DNA from: Actinomycetospora straminea
GTDB taxonomy: Bacteria; Actinomycetota; Actinomycetes; Mycobacteriales; Pseudonocardiaceae
Length of the DNA stretch: 64,000 nt
NCBI RefSeq assembly: GCF_028737255.1
Contig: NZ_JAQZAN010000009.1
Coordinates: 1-64,000 of the forward strand
Direction of reading: 5' to 3'
A program made the position numbers and the translations under genes. The notes under the pieces were generated by a model. The model did not search any database. It worked only from the letters and a program-made list of their open reading frames with translations, and was not told the origin of the DNA. Shown one piece after another: positions 1-8,928 of the stretch (positions are counted from its first letter, which is position 1; each line of letters opens with the position of its first letter).

Positions 1-73
1 GCACAACGAGATCTTGTCAGAGTCACGCCCGATGATTCATCAGACACGCCCTAGCGGGCCGAGGTCGGCGCCC

Positions 74-796
74 CTACCGGCCCTCCTTGCAGTAGCCGTC
101 GCCGTCGCCGTCCCGCTCGCCGGGCAGGCACGGGTGACCGGTGTTGCCGGTGCGTCGCCGCGGGGTGTGGACGGCCGTGTCGTCGTCGTCCGCGGTGTCG
201 GGCACGTACACCGGGTCGGGGTCGGGGGCCGGCGTGTACTCCGGCTCGTCGCAGTCCCGACCGCCGGCGTCGAGCGCCCGGAGGTCCGCCAGGCGCTGCG
301 GCGACGCGTCGTTGTCACCCGCGTAGACGGCCGTGTGCGAGCTGACGACCATCGACTCGCCCAGGTCGCTGCCGTCGCCGATCCGGACGTAGCGCAGGAG
401 CCGGCCGTAGGAGTCACGGTCGACCCCCGGCTCGGCCATCAGCGTGATCGTCGTCCCCGTCAGGTACGCCTCGGCGGCGGACTTCGCGTCGTCCCCCCGA
501 TCGCTCGACATCTCGCAGGAGTCGATGCCGAGCACCCGCACCTCGTGGCCGTCGTCGAGGACGAACGAGTCGCCGTCGATGACCCGTGCGACCCGCGAAG
601 CACTCATCGCCGCCTCGGTCGCGCTGCTCGGCGCCGAGGCCCGGGCGGGCAGCGGGGCGGCGGTGGACGGCGAGGCCGGCGCGGACGAGTACCGCGACGA
701 CGACCCCGTGGGGGTGGCGTCGTCCATCGCGGAGTGGCACCCCCCGATCACGGCGATCAGGACGAGCGCCCCACCGAACAGGCCTTTCGCGGACAC
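74..796 (-). CDS. Secreted thermonuclease-like lipoprotein with Excalibur-type C-terminus
   Basis: A 240-residue protein starting at GTG 796, four bases after a GGGGGAGA ribosome binding site. Residues 1-20 form a lipoprotein signal with a lipobox-like IGGC, so the mature protein is probably anchored outside the membrane. After a Ser/Ala/Pro-rich linker comes a staphylococcal-nuclease fold: VIDGDSF supplies the first catalytic Asp, VRVLGID the Arg and second Asp, the Glu of DSCE follows, and DSYGR supplies the last Arg. The tail DGDGDGYC resembles the calcium-binding Excalibur motif. The family hydrolyses DNA or RNA with Ca2+. It is transcribed away from lysS with a 152-bp gap that holds a GATAAC -10-like element. 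The substrate is inferred. Confidence 0.85.
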   Translation of the reverse strand: MSAKGLFGGALVLIAVIGGCHSAMDDATPTGSSSRYSSAPASPSTAAPLPARASAPSSATEAAMSASRVARVIDGDSFVLDDGHEVRVLGIDSCEMSSDRGDDAKSAAEAYLTGTTITLMAEPGVDRDSYGRLLRYVRIGDGSDLGESMVVSSHTAVYAGDNDASPQRLADLRALDAGGRDCDEPEYTPAPDPDPVYVPDTADDDDTAVHTPRRRTGNTGHPCLPGERDGDGDGYCKEGR

Positions 797-948
797 AGGT
801 CTCCCCCCGGGCAGAGTCGTCGCGGATTCGGGGACGCCGGGCCCGGGCCTCGCGTCGCCCCGGCCGCTCGCGCGTCCTGCCCACCTGTCGCCCGCCGACC
901 GGTCGGCGTTATCCGCCCGAACGGGCGAACTGAGCGGCGAACCCGCCC

Positions 949-2601
949 TCAGACCGCCAGTAGGTACCGGACGCGCTCGGGACCGGCGGCGAGCAGCAGC
1001 GTCGGGAGGCGAGGCCCGGTGTCGGCGCCGACCAGCAGCCGGTAGACGACGACGAAGAAGCGGCGCTGGGCGGCCTTGAGCTCGTCGGTCGGCTTGACGT
1101 CCAGCGGCAGCCCGGCCTGCTTCTTCGGCACGCCGTAGACCAGCGTCGTCAGGCCGTCGAGCGACCAGTCGTCGGTGAGGTGGTCGCGCAGCATGGCGAC
1201 GGCCTCGCGGTCCTGGTCGTCGAGCGCGGCGAGCAGCTCGGTGTCCGGCTCGTCGCGCAGGCGCGTGTGGGCGTCGTCGGGCATGTAGCCCTCGACCCAG
1301 TGCGCGGCGCGGTCGAGGCGGGGGCGCGCGCCGTCGAGGGTCGCGCCGAGGCCGGCGAGGATGCGCTCGAGCTGGGTCGCGTCGCCCGCCGTCACGTCGA
1401 CGACCGACGCCAGCGTCCGGTACGCGACGGGCTGCTCGGTACGCGGGAGCCCGCGCTCGGCGGTGCTCACGGCCCGGACGTGACCCGTGGTCTCGATGCC
1501 GCCCGCGGTGCCCGCCGCGACCTTGCGCTCGAGCGCGTCCCACTCGTCGTAGAGGCGGTGGATCTCCTGGTCGAACGCGACCTTGATCGCCTGGTTGGGC
1601 CGGCGGCGGGCGAACAGCCAGCGCAGCACCGGCACCTCGAGGATCTCCAGGGCGTCGCCCGGCGTGGGCACCGAGCCCCGCGAGCTCGACATCTTCGCCT
1701 GGCCCGTGATCCCCACGAACGCGTACATCGGGCCGATCGGCTGCTCGCCGCCGAAGACCTCGTCGACGATCAGCCCGCCGACCTGGTACGACGAGCCGGG
1801 CGAGGAGTGGTCGACGCCCGACGGCTCGAAGTGCACGCCCTCGTAGGCCCAGCGCATGGGCCAGTCGACCTTCCAGACGAGCTTGCCGCGGGTGAACTCG
1901 CGCAGCGCCACCGTCTCGGAGAACCCACACGCGCAGGTGTAGGTCATCGCCGTGGTGTCGTCGTCGTAGGCGGTGATCGTCGTGTCGTCGCGCCCGCAGC
2001 CGCCGCAGTAGGGCTTGAACGGGTAGTACTCGCGGCCCGATGCCCCGTCCTCGTCGTCGTCCCCTGGCGCCTCCGGGCTGTCCTTCTTCTTCGTCCGGAA
2101 CCGACCGAGGATGCCGTCGATCTTCTGTCGGTCGCGCATGGCGAGCAGGACCTGGTCGCGGTAGGCGCCCGAGGTGTACTGCTCGGTCTGGCTGATGCCG
2201 CGGAACGGGACGCCGAGGTCGGCGAGCGCGGCGATCATCGGGGCCTTGAAGTGCTCGGCCCAGTTCGCGAAGGGACTGCCGATCGGGGCGGGGACCTCCG
2301 AGAGCGGCTTGCCGATGTGCTCGTCCCACGACGGGTCGATGCCGGCGGGTACGCGGCGGAAGCGGTCGTAGTCGTCCCACGAGATGAGGTGCTCGCAGTC
2401 GTGCCCGCGGCGGCGGATCTCGTCGGCGACGAGGTGCGGGGTCATGACCTCGCGGAGGTTCCCCAGGTGGATCGGCCCCGAAGGGCTCAGCCCGGACGCG
2501 CACACGATCTTCTGCCCGGGACTCCGTCGCGCGGCGGCCTCGATCACCTCGTCGGCCATCCGCGACACCCAGTCCGGCTCCGGCCCCGACTCCTGCGCCA
2601 C
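949..2601 (-). CDS. lysS: Class I lysyl-tRNA synthetase
   Basis: A 550-residue enzyme that charges tRNA-Lys. The HIGH-type motif PSGPIHLGN lies at residues 40-48 and the KMSKS-type motif is AKMSSSRG near residue 300. Cysteine pairs CGGC and CAC around residues 205-230 form a probable zinc knuckle. The whole sequence matches class I (archaeal-type) LysRS, tRNA-synt_1f, and not GltX, which often sits beside a FAH hydrolase in related genomes. The GTG start at 2601 has a GGGAAGGGG site nine bases upstream and keeps the conserved DWVSR lead-in; a start at ATG 2559 would lose it. The 5' UTR carries a 7-bp hairpin (2617-2639). It follows the FAH gene by 47 bases. Confidence 0.93.
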   Translation of the reverse strand: MAQESGPEPDWVSRMADEVIEAAARRSPGQKIVCASGLSPSGPIHLGNLREVMTPHLVADEIRRRGHDCEHLISWDDYDRFRRVPAGIDPSWDEHIGKPLSEVPAPIGSPFANWAEHFKAPMIAALADLGVPFRGISQTEQYTSGAYRDQVLLAMRDRQKIDGILGRFRTKKKDSPEAPGDDDEDGASGREYYPFKPYCGGCGRDDTTITAYDDDTTAMTYTCACGFSETVALREFTRGKLVWKVDWPMRWAYEGVHFEPSGVDHSSPGSSYQVGGLIVDEVFGGEQPIGPMYAFVGITGQAKMSSSRGSVPTPGDALEILEVPVLRWLFARRRPNQAIKVAFDQEIHRLYDEWDALERKVAAGTAGGIETTGHVRAVSTAERGLPRTEQPVAYRTLASVVDVTAGDATQLERILAGLGATLDGARPRLDRAAHWVEGYMPDDAHTRLRDEPDTELLAALDDQDREAVAMLRDHLTDDWSLDGLTTLVYGVPKKQAGLPLDVKPTDELKAAQRRFFVVVYRLLVGADTGPRLPTLLLAAGPERVRYLLAV

Positions 2602-2648
2602 CTGCGCGTTCCCCTTCCCTGGATCGGTCCCGTCCAGGGTACGGGGCC

Positions 2649-3440
2649 CTACCGCGCCTGGACCGGGTTGGTCAGCGTGCCGATGCCCTCGACGGTGACG
2701 CTGACCTGCTGGCCCGCGCTCATCGGCCCGACGCCGGCCGGCGTGCCGGTGAGGATCACGTCGCCGGGCAGCAGCGTCATGACCCGCGAGATGTAGGCGA
2801 TGAGCTCCTCGACGGGGTGGAGCAGCAGGTGGGTGCGCGACTCCTGGCGCACCTCGCCGTCGAGCTCGGTGCGGATCGCGAGGTCGCCGGGGTCGATGGT
2901 CGTCTCGATCCACGGCCCCAGCGGGCAGAACGAGTCGTAGCCCTTCGCGCGGGTCCACTGGCCGTCGGCCTGCTGCAGGTCGCGGGCGGTGACGTCGTTG
3001 GCGACGGTGTAGCCGAGGACGACGTCGCGGGCGCGGGCCTCGGGGACGTCCCGGCACGGCATGCCGATGACCACGGCGAGCTCGCCCTCGTAGTCGACGC
3101 GCTGGGAGTCCGGCGGCAGCTGGATCGCCAGGCCCGGGCCGATGACGGTGGTCGAGGGCTTCATGAAGATCAGGGGCGCGGGCGGGGTCTCGCCGCCCAT
3201 CTCGCTGACGTGGTCGGCGTAGTTCTTGCCGATGCAGACGACCTTGGTCGGCAGGATCGGCGCGAGCAGCCGGACGTCGGCGAGGGGCCAGGTGCGCCCG
3301 GTGAAGGTGGGGTCGCCGAAGGGGTGCTCGGCGATCTCCGCGCACACGTCGCCGCCCTCGGGCTCACCGCCGGCGGTGGTCGGCGACTGCAGGGCCGCGA
3401 ACGAGACTCCGTCGGCGTGGGCGATCCGGGCGAGGCGCAC
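2649..3440 (-). CDS. Fumarylacetoacetate hydrolase (FAH) family protein
   Basis: A 263-residue protein with the FAH fold that usually performs hydrolysis or isomerisation of beta-diketo or 2-hydroxymuconate-like acids in aromatic catabolism. Visible family signatures are the GKNYADH entry motif, the acidic metal ligands of DYEGELAVVIG and the Asp of ANDVTARDLQ. GTG 3440 is chosen because it opens the conserved RLARIA start; the Shine-Dalgarno sequence is weak. In actinobacteria this family member commonly lies between leuB and an aminoacyl-tRNA synthetase gene, as here. The exact substrate cannot be told from the sequence. Confidence 0.88.
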   Translation of the reverse strand: MRLARIAHADGVSFAALQSPTTAGGEPEGGDVCAEIAEHPFGDPTFTGRTWPLADVRLLAPILPTKVVCIGKNYADHVSEMGGETPPAPLIFMKPSTTVIGPGLAIQLPPDSQRVDYEGELAVVIGMPCRDVPEARARDVVLGYTVANDVTARDLQQADGQWTRAKGYDSFCPLGPWIETTIDPGDLAIRTELDGEVRQESRTHLLLHPVEELIAYISRVMTLLPGDVILTGTPAGVGPMSAGQQVSVTVEGIGTLTNPVQAR

Positions 3441-3468
3441 GGCGCCGGACCCTATCCCCCGCGCGCGC

Positions 3469-3843
3469 TCACGGCGCGCCCGCGGCCACCGGCTCGTCCT
3501 CGTCGACCCAGGTCCAGCGCTCGTGGTCGGGGGCATCGCGGTTGAGCTCCTCGAGGCCCGCGCGCGGGACGGCGAGCCACACGCCCTGGTCGACCCAGAG
3601 CCCGGCGAGCCTGGTGCCGTTGCTGAGGGCCGCGCGGGCGACGGCGACGTGCACGACGGTGCTGAGGTACTTGGGGTGGCCGGGGTAGTCGAGGTCCTCG
3701 ACGGCGTCGCCGAGGCGCAGCTGCAGGTGGTGGCGGCCCTCGTCGGTGACCTCCACGTGTTCGAGGCGCACGGTCAGCGCGTCGCCGACGAGGCGGGCGA
3801 GGTCGTCGACCTGCGCGGGCAGGTCGTCGGCGAACTGCTCCAC
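3469..3843 (-). CDS. Conserved hypothetical protein, 124 aa
   Basis: I do not recognise a domain. The protein is acidic and soluble-looking, without signal peptide or membrane segment. It starts at GTG 3843 with a GGAG site eight bases upstream and reads cleanly to 3469. Its first 70 bases overlap the tail of the upstream membrane ORF in another frame, and it ends 28 bases before the FAH gene, so it may be read with leuB-FAH-lysS. Codon use looks like its neighbours. Confidence 0.6.
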   Translation of the reverse strand: MEQFADDLPAQVDDLARLVGDALTVRLEHVEVTDEGRHHLQLRLGDAVEDLDYPGHPKYLSTVVHVAVARAALSNGTRLAGLWVDQGVWLAVPRAGLEELNRDAPDHERWTWVDEDEPVAAGAP

Positions 3844-4166
3844 GTGGCCGGCTCCGGGGGCTCCGGGGGCTCCGACGCGGGCGGCGGCACACGGGGTGTG
3901 TCAGCCTGGCGTCCACGCTGGCGTCCAACGTTGGGAAAGCCCCCACGATCACCGGGAAGCGAGAGGGCTCGTCGCAGGCTGCGCCACGCCATCGTCCCCA
4001 GGACGCCCAGGGCGAGGGCCGCCAGCAGGAACGGGAAAGCCCGGTCGAACGCCGTCCGGTCGGGTCCCTCGGCGCTCAGACCGAGCACGACGAAGTACGC
4101 CGCAGCCCCGATCCCACACGCGGCCTCGACCGCGGCGACCACGAGTGCCCACCACCGAACGCTCAT
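3774..4166 (-). CDS. Small membrane protein, 130 aa, C-terminus altered by a repeat
   Basis: The N-terminal 70 residues look real: segment 7-30 (ALVVAAVEAACGIGAAAYFV) and segment 47-62 are hydrophobic, separated by a polar loop, so two membrane helices. After about residue 74 the sequence becomes Pro/Ser/Thr/Arg-rich and lies within a dispersed repeat (3898-3946) and then the overlap with the next gene, so the tail is probably not conserved. A second, inverted copy of the repeat lies directly upstream (4172-4236). Function unknown; start ATG 4166 has only a weak AGGAAAT site. Confidence 0.5.
   Translation of the reverse strand: MSVRWWALVVAAVEAACGIGAAAYFVVLGLSAEGPDRTAFDRAFPFLLAALALGVLGTMAWRSLRRALSLPGDRGGFPNVGRQRGRQADTPRVPPPASEPPEPPEPATWSSSPTTCPRRSTTSPASSATR
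3898..3946 (-). repeat. Dispersed ~50-bp repeat, copy A
   Basis: Read on the minus strand the element begins GTGGGGGCTTTCC and ends GGCTGACAC. It aligns without gaps to copy D at 46283-46331, with about seven differences in 47 positions. The core GACGCCAGCGTGGACGCCA can fold on itself. It lies inside the 3' half of the small membrane-protein ORF. Confidence 0.7.
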
Positions 4167-4171
4167 GATCG

Positions 4172-4236
4172 AGGTGGATTTCCTGACCCTATCGGCGTGC
4201 TGAATCTGATCGCCAGCTCAGGACGCCAGGCTGGCA
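4172..4236 (+). repeat. Dispersed ~50-bp repeat, copy B (degenerate, with insertion)
   Basis: This copy reads in the plus direction. It contains GGATTTCCTGAC, then an insertion of roughly 17 bases, then CGCCAGC and GGACGCCAGGCTGGCAC, all matching copy D. It fills most of the 81-bp gap between leuB and the small membrane-protein gene, so copies A and B flank that gene as inverted repeats. Confidence 0.55.
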
Positions 4237-4247
4237 CGGGGCCGGGC

Positions 4248-5294
4248 CTACGCCGGGGTCCGGGTGCCCGCGGCCGAGGACACGAGGGCGGCGAGGCGGT
4301 CGCCGACCGCGTGGGTGCCGCCGGGGTTGGCGTGGTCGCGGGTGGCGAGGTCGAAGGCCACGGCCGCCTCGACCCGGCGCGCCAGCTCCGGCTCGCCGAG
4401 GTGGTCGAGCAGCAGCGCCACCGAGAGGATCGCCGCGGTGGGGTCGGCGATGCCCTTGCCCGCGATGTCGGGCGCCGAGCCGTGCACCGGCTCGAACATG
4501 CTCGGGTTGGCCCGCGACACGTCGAGGTTGCCCGACGCCGCGAGCCCGATGCCGCCGGTCACGGCCGCCGCGAGGTCGGTGAGGATGTCGCCGAACAGGT
4601 TGTCGGTGACGATCACGTCGTAGCGCGACGGGTCGGTGACCAGGTGGATCGTGGTCGAGTCGACGTGCTGGTAGTCGACCGAGACGTCGGGGTGCTCGAG
4701 CGAGACCTCCTCGACGACGCGCGACCACAGCGAGCCGGCGTGGGTCAGCACGTTGGTCTTGTGCACCAGCGTCAGCTTGCGGCGCGGGCGGGCGGCGGCG
4801 CGGGCGAAGGCGTCGCGCACGACCCGCTCGACGCCGAACGCCGTGTTGACGCTGACCTCGGTCGCGATCTCCTGCGGCGTGTCCTTGCGCAGCAGGCCGC
4901 CGGTGCCCGCGTACGGGCCCTCGGTGCCCTCGCGGACGACGACCAGGTCGATCTCGGTGTTGCCCGACAGCGGCCCGCGCACGCCCGGGTAGAGCCGGGC
5001 GGGGCGCAGGTTGACGTGGTGGTCGAGCTCGAAGCGCAGGCGCAGCAGCAGCCCGCGCTCGAGGATCCCGCTGGGCACCGACGGGTCGCCGACCGCGCCG
5101 AGCAGGATCGCGTCGTGCTCGCGCAGCTCCGACAGGACGGACTCCGGCAGCAGCTCCCCGGTGGAGTGCCACCGCGCGGCACCGAGGTCGTACTGGGTCG
5201 TCTCGACCGACGGGGCGACCTCGTCGAGCACCTTGAGCGCTTCGCCGATGACCTCGGGTCCGATGCCGTCGCCGGGCACCACCGCGAGTCGCAT
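4248..5294 (-). CDS. leuB: 3-isopropylmalate dehydrogenase
   Basis: A 348-residue enzyme of leucine biosynthesis that oxidises and decarboxylates 3-isopropylmalate with NAD. Family marks are [10 protein letters not shown] at the N-terminus, the substrate arginines of [24 protein letters not shown], the HKTN lysine region, and the metal Asp residues of [15 protein letters not shown] 5294 is preferred over GTG 5300 because the GGAGG at 5304-5308 lies nine bases from it and only three from the GTG. It is downstream of serA but separated by a hairpin region, so it may have its own promoter. Confidence 0.95.
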   Translation of the reverse strand: MRLAVVPGDGIGPEVIGEALKVLDEVAPSVETTQYDLGAARWHSTGELLPESVLSELREHDAILLGAVGDPSVPSGILERGLLLRLRFELDHHVNLRPARLYPGVRGPLSGNTEIDLVVVREGTEGPYAGTGGLLRKDTPQEIATEVSVNTAFGVERVVRDAFARAAARPRRKLTLVHKTNVLTHAGSLWSRVVEEVSLEHPDVSVDYQHVDSTTIHLVTDPSRYDVIVTDNLFGDILTDLAAAVTGGIGLAASGNLDVSRANPSMFEPVHGSAPDIAGKGIADPTAAILSVALLLDHLGEPELARRVEAAVAFDLATRDHANPGGTHAVGDRLAALVSSAAGTRTPA

Positions 5295-5477
5295 CCGCAC
5301 CAACCTCCACGAGCGCGTGGCCCCGCGACGGGGTGACCGGGGCCGACCCGCGGAGACTACTAGGCGTGTCGGTCGATCACGGAACCGGATCGCCGAATCG
5401 TAGGAATACGCCCTCGGTCGGGGTTGCTGCGCCCGGCGGAGTTTGGGCGGCGGACCGCTCCCCCGCCGGGAGCAACG

Positions 5478-5521
5478 TGATCACCCGAGTGATCAGCCGA
5501 ACCACCGCTCGCTCCGAGCGG
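5478..5521 (-). terminator. Paired hairpins downstream of serA
   Basis: Immediately after the serA stop lie two perfect hairpins: CCGCTC/GAGCGG (5505-5521, loop of five) and TGATCAC/GTGATCA (5478-5495, loop of four). GATCAGCCGA recurs around them. No T-run follows, which is common in actinobacterial terminators. Termination is inferred from position and structure. Confidence 0.55.
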
Positions 5522-5522
5522 A

Positions 5523-7118
5523 TCAGCCGAAACTGATCAGCCGCGTCGTCCGCGCCTCGAGGGTGGTGCCGATCGGCTCCAGGACCTCGGGGGCCACGAA
5601 CCGGTCGACGCGCAGCAGCATGATCGACGACGACCGGTCGCGCAGCTGGGAGAGCTGTGCGGCCTCGATGTTGATGTCCGACTCGCCGAGCTTGGTCCCG
5701 ACGGTGCCCATGGCGCCCGGGCGGTCGGAGTACTCGAAGAGCAGGACGTGGCCCTCGGCGCGCAGGTCGAAGCTGCGGCCGTTGATCTCGACGAGCTTCT
5801 CGACGAGGTCCTCGCCGGTGAGCGTGCCGGACACGGTGACGGCCTCGCCGTCGTCGCGCACGGCCCGCAGGGTGACCATGCTGCGGTGGTTGGGGCTCTC
5901 GGTGGCCGTCTCGATGGTGACGCCGACGCCGCGCTCCTCGGCCAGCGCGGGGGCGTTGACGAACGTGACGGGCTCGTCGACGACCTCGCCGAACACCCCG
6001 CGCAGTGCCGCGAGCGAGAGCACCGAGACGTCCTCGTGGGCGAGCTCGCCGCGCACCAGCACCTGCAGCTCGCCCGGCGCACCGACGAGGTCGGAGAGCA
6101 GGGTGCCGAGCTTCTGGGTGATGCCGAGCCACGGCCGGACCTCCTCGCCGACCGCGCCGCCCGAGACGTTCACCGCGTCGGGCACGAAGTCGCCGCGCAG
6201 CCCGGCGAGCACGGAGTGGGCGACGTCGGTGCCCGCCCGGTCCTGGGCCTCGGCGGTGGAGGCACCGAGGTGCGGGGTCACGGTGACCTGCGGCAGCTCG
6301 AACAGCGGCGACGACGTCGTCGGCTCGGTGACGTAGACGTCGATCCCGGCGCCGGCGACGTGGCCGGACCGCACGGCCTCGGCCAGCGCGTCCTCGTCGA
6401 CCAGCCCGCCGCGCGCGGCGTTGACGATGATGACCCCGCGCTTGGTCTTCGCCAGCGCCTCCTTGCCGATGAGGCCCTGCGTCTCGGGCGTCTTGGGCAG
6501 GTGGATCGTCATCATGTCGGCGCGGGCGAGCAGCTCGTCCAGCTCGACGAGCTCGATGCCGAGCTGGGTGGCGCGGCTCTGCGGCAGGTACGGGTCGTAG
6601 GCGATGACGTGCGTGCCGAACGACGCGATGCGCGACGCGAACAGCTGCCCGATCTTGCCCAGGCCGATGACGCCGACGGTCTTGCCCTGGATCTCGACGC
6701 CGGAGAGCTTGCTGCGCTCCCACTTGCCGTTCCGCAGGCTCGCGTCCGCCTGCGGGATGTGGCGCGCGGTGGCCAACAGCAGCGCGATCGCGTGCTCGGC
6801 GGCGGAGACGATGTTCGACGTCGGCGCGTTGACGACCATGACGCCGTGGGACGTCGCCGCGGGCACCTCGACGTTGTCGAGCCCGACCCCGGCGCGCCCC
6901 ACGATCTTCAGCTGCTTCGCGGCCGCGAAGACCTCCGCGTCGACCTGCGTCGCCGACCGCACCAGCAGGGCGTCCGCGTCGACCACGGCCTCGAGCAGGG
7001 CCGCCCGGTCGGTGCCGTCGACGGAGCGGATCTCGACCTCGTCGCCGAACACCTCCAGCGTCGACGGCGCGAGCTTCTCGGCCATCAGGACGACGGGCTT
7101 GCTGGCGGCGGTGGTCAC
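5523..7118 (-). CDS. serA: D-3-phosphoglycerate dehydrogenase
   Basis: A 531-residue NAD-dependent enzyme for the first committed step of serine synthesis. It has an N-terminal substrate half, a Rossmann motif GVIGLGKIGQLFA near residue 150, catalytic Arg in NAARGGLVDE, His in TPHLGAST, then the intervening domain and a C-terminal ACT domain (LFEYSDRPGAMGTVG) that senses serine in the long actinobacterial form. GTG 7118 has a GGGAG site ten bases upstream and begins the conserved VTTAASKPVVL. It follows ilvC but is separated by a strong hairpin and has its own promoter-like sequence. Confidence 0.95.
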   Translation of the reverse strand: MTTAASKPVVLMAEKLAPSTLEVFGDEVEIRSVDGTDRAALLEAVVDADALLVRSATQVDAEVFAAAKQLKIVGRAGVGLDNVEVPAATSHGVMVVNAPTSNIVSAAEHAIALLLATARHIPQADASLRNGKWERSKLSGVEIQGKTVGVIGLGKIGQLFASRIASFGTHVIAYDPYLPQSRATQLGIELVELDELLARADMMTIHLPKTPETQGLIGKEALAKTKRGVIIVNAARGGLVDEDALAEAVRSGHVAGAGIDVYVTEPTTSSPLFELPQVTVTPHLGASTAEAQDRAGTDVAHSVLAGLRGDFVPDAVNVSGGAVGEEVRPWLGITQKLGTLLSDLVGAPGELQVLVRGELAHEDVSVLSLAALRGVFGEVVDEPVTFVNAPALAEERGVGVTIETATESPNHRSMVTLRAVRDDGEAVTVSGTLTGEDLVEKLVEINGRSFDLRAEGHVLLFEYSDRPGAMGTVGTKLGESDINIEAAQLSQLRDRSSSIMLLRVDRFVAPEVLEPIGTTLEARTTRLISFG

Positions 7119-7231
7119 GATGCGTTCGCTCCCGGAGGTCGGCGGCTGGGACGGGCACGCCGACGACCGTGGCACCTGCTCCGCGGGCGCACGCCGACGT
7201 GCTCGCGGGTCACTGTCCCGCACTCACCGGG

Positions 7232-7261
7232 ACCATACCGACCGCTCGTGAACCGGTTCAC
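7232..7261 (-). promoter_or_regulatory. Candidate serA promoter with palindromic operator
   Basis: On the minus strand TATGGT (7237-7232) is a good -10 element, 18 bases from a weak -35 GTGAAC. The -35 lies inside the perfect 14-bp palindrome GTGAACCGGTTCAC (7248-7261), whose CCGG centre resembles LacI-family operators. The binding protein is unknown. Confidence 0.4.
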
Positions 7262-7285
7262 AGGCCGAGCCCGCTGGGCCGCGAC

Positions 7286-7342
7286 CCGGAGCGAACGGGA
7301 CCGTCGCGCGCGTAGAAGCAGCGAGATACCCGTTCGCTCCGG
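7286..7342 (-). terminator. ilvBNC operon terminator hairpin with repeated core
   Basis: Perfect 14-bp arms CCGGAGCGAACGGG (7286-7299) and CCCGTTCGCTCCGG (7329-7342) enclose a 29-base loop. It begins 13 bases beyond the ilvC stop codon. The loop holds a 21-base sequence repeated with one change at 60922-60942, also just downstream of a minus-strand gene. Confidence 0.6.
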
Positions 7343-7354
7343 ACTCGGCGAGCC

Positions 7355-8386
<1,032 letters not shown>

Positions 8387-8421
8387 CTACTTCCTTCCGG
8401 GTACGGCTGGACGACCTGAAC

Positions 8422-8928
8422 TTAACGGTGGTGGGCGGCGATGGAACGCGGGCCACGGGAGAGCGCCACCATCCCCGACTGGACGATCTCGCGGATGCCG
8501 TAGGGCTCGAGCATCCGGCGCAGCGCCTCGAGCTTGTCCTCGGTGCCGGTGGCCTCGACGGTGACCGCTTCCGGCGAGACGTCGACGACCTTCGCGCGGA
8601 ACATCTGCGTGACCTCGAGGACCTGCGAGCGCACGTGGGCGTCCGCGCGGACCTTCATCATCACGAGCTCGCGCTGCACCGACGAGGACGGCTCCAGCTC
8701 GACGATCTTGATGACGTGCACGAGCTTGTTGAGCTGCTTCGTGACCTGCTCGAGGGGGAAGTCGTCGACGGTGACGCAGATCGTCATGCGCGAGATCCCC
8801 TCCTCCTCGGTGGGGCCCACGGCGAGCGACTGGATGTTGTAGCCGCGCCGGGAGAACAGCCCCGAGATGCGCGCGAGCACACCGGGCTTGTCCTCGACGA
8901 GGACCGAGAGGGTGTGGGTGGTGGTCAT
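8422..8928 (-). CDS. ilvN: Acetolactate synthase small (regulatory) subunit
   Basis: A 168-residue protein with an N-terminal ACT domain ([20 protein letters not shown], residues 5-24) that binds valine and a C-terminal ALS_ss domain. It activates and confers feedback inhibition on IlvB. Its ATG overlaps the ilvB stop (ATGA), implying coupled translation and equal dosage of the two subunits. Confidence 0.95.
   Translation of the reverse strand: MTTTHTLSVLVEDKPGVLARISGLFSRRGYNIQSLAVGPTEEEGISRMTICVTVDDFPLEQVTKQLNKLVHVIKIVELEPSSSVQRELVMMKVRADAHVRSQVLEVTQMFRAKVVDVSPEAVTVEATGTEDKLEALRRMLEPYGIREIVQSGMVALSRGPRSIAAHHR

Noticed and set aside
40..52. TCAGACACGCCCT also occurs at 21063-21075
   Set aside because: A 13-base match is expected by chance many times in 64 kb of this composition, and the flanks do not align.
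949..2601. Glutamyl-tRNA synthetase call from gene order
   Set aside because: The HIGH/KMSKS variants and zinc knuckle fit class I LysRS, not GltX.
1180..2796. Long open frame opposite lysS, and similar long frames opposite most genes
   Set aside because: Arg/Ala/Gly-rich translations mirroring the real gene on the other strand, a usual effect of high GC at third positions.
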